A stretch of 7,703 nt of DNA, from positions 1 through 7,703 of the forward strand of contig JAICYG010000129.1 in assembly GCA_025934335.1 (NCBI GenBank), read 5' to 3'. Positions 7,437 through 7,703 of this stretch are shown piece by piece; within the stretch, counting starts at the first letter, position 1, and each line of letters opens with the position of its first letter. The notes under the pieces were generated by a model. The model searched no databases. It was given only the letters and a program-made list of their open reading frames with translations, and was not told where the DNA came from. This stretch comes from Thermoleophilia bacterium (GTDB lineage Bacteria > Actinomycetota > Thermoleophilia > Gaiellales > Gaiellaceae). A program made the position numbers and the translations under genes.

Positions 7437-7703
7437 GTGCGCGCCTCCCGTGTCCGCGGGTCGAGGATCCCGTAGAGGATGTCCACGAGCAGGTTGGCGG
7501 CGATGACGATGATCGAGAGCAGCACCGTCAGCCCCATCACGACCGAGTAGTCGCGCGCACTGACGGCGGTGACGTAGTAGCGGCCGATGCCGGGGACGGC
7601 GAAGATGTTCTCGACGATGAACGAGCCGGTGATGATGTAGCCGAGCAGCGGCGCCGCCGCCGTCACGACCGGGATCAGCGAGTTGCGCAGGACGTGGATC
7701 CCG
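7433..7703 (-). CDS. oppB: Peptide ABC transporter permease, OppB/DppB type, C-terminal part
   Basis: The last 89 residues of an OppB-type permease are present; the gene continues past the right edge and no start is in the window. Visible family marks are HVLRNSLIPVV (end of the EAA coupling region), a membrane helix around PLLGYIITGSFIVENIF, then FAVPGIGRYYV, the conserved ARDYSVVMG, a last helix LTVLLSIIVIAANLLVDILY, and the terminal YGILDPRTREAR. OppB acts with OppC as the membrane channel. Its stop overlaps the oppC GTG by the GTGA arrangement. The usual order B-C-D-F is kept. A substrate-binding protein gene would most likely lie further right, upstream of oppB. Peptide specificity cannot be read from this fragment. 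Confidence 0.93.
   Translation of the reverse strand, partial: GIHVLRNSLIPVVTAAAPLLGYIITGSFIVENIFAVPGIGRYYVTAVSARDYSVVMGLTVLLSIIVIAANLLVDILYGILDPRTREART
7444..7449 (-). promoter_or_regulatory. Shine-Dalgarno site deciding the GTG start of oppC
   Basis: GGGAGG on the minus strand lies inside the end of oppB. It has a seven-base spacer to the GTG at 7436, near ideal, and supports GTG over the ATG at 7409. Confidence 0.65.

Overview
This is a high-GC bacterial window with dense, strongly GC-ending codon use and almost no intergenic DNA. The composition would suit an actinobacterium such as a member of the Thermoleophilia. That placement is a guess from composition and gene content; there is no rRNA or marker gene here to test it. 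The window holds two minus-strand operon fragments, with one plus-strand metabolic gene between them.

Bases 1-3575 (minus strand) carry the front half of an A/V-type (rotary, archaeal/vacuolar-type) ATPase operon. Its transcription order is subunit D, a G/H-type peripheral-stalk coiled-coil protein, membrane subunit I (a), membrane rotor subunit K (c), and subunit E, which runs off the left edge. The G/H-I-K-E order matches the classical ntpF-I-K-E order of Enterococcus and the G-I-L-E order of Thermus. Subunit D, normally near the end of such operons, comes first here. The catalytic A and B subunits and C and F are not in view; they would be expected to the left of base 1. D to G/H is joined by an ATGA stop/start overlap, and G/H to I by a 16-base overlap or an ATGA overlap, depending on the start of I. 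K is set apart by a 40-base gap carrying a tandem GGAGGAGGAG ribosome site, which fits a subunit needed in many copies per complex.

Bases 3576-3715 are a short divergent intergenic region. Bases 3716-4663 (plus strand) encode a 6-phosphofructokinase of the PfkB/ribokinase family that resembles E. coli Pfk-2 closely. Its conserved N-terminal strand, including the substrate-binding Asp, is encoded upstream of the first ATG, GTG or TTG in the frame. The gene therefore either uses a non-standard start (ATC), or the start codon has been lost by mutation or sequence error.

Bases 4680-7703 (minus strand) hold a peptide-type ABC importer in the order permease B (partial, from the right edge), permease C, ATPase D, ATPase F. 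These genes are joined by 4-base overlaps or a 1-base gap. The substrate-binding protein is not in the window and may lie to the right. The second ATPase (OppF-like) lacks the cysteine-rich C-terminal domain that its partner OppD has, and it ends 16 bases from the convergent pfkB stop.

In function, the window combines proton- or sodium-coupled ATP synthesis/hydrolysis, a glycolytic kinase, and ATP-driven peptide uptake. No mobile element, CRISPR array, RNA gene or clear terminator is visible. I see no evidence of a previously undescribed system. The most worthwhile oddities are the missing pfkB start codon, the position of subunit D, and the shortened OppF.
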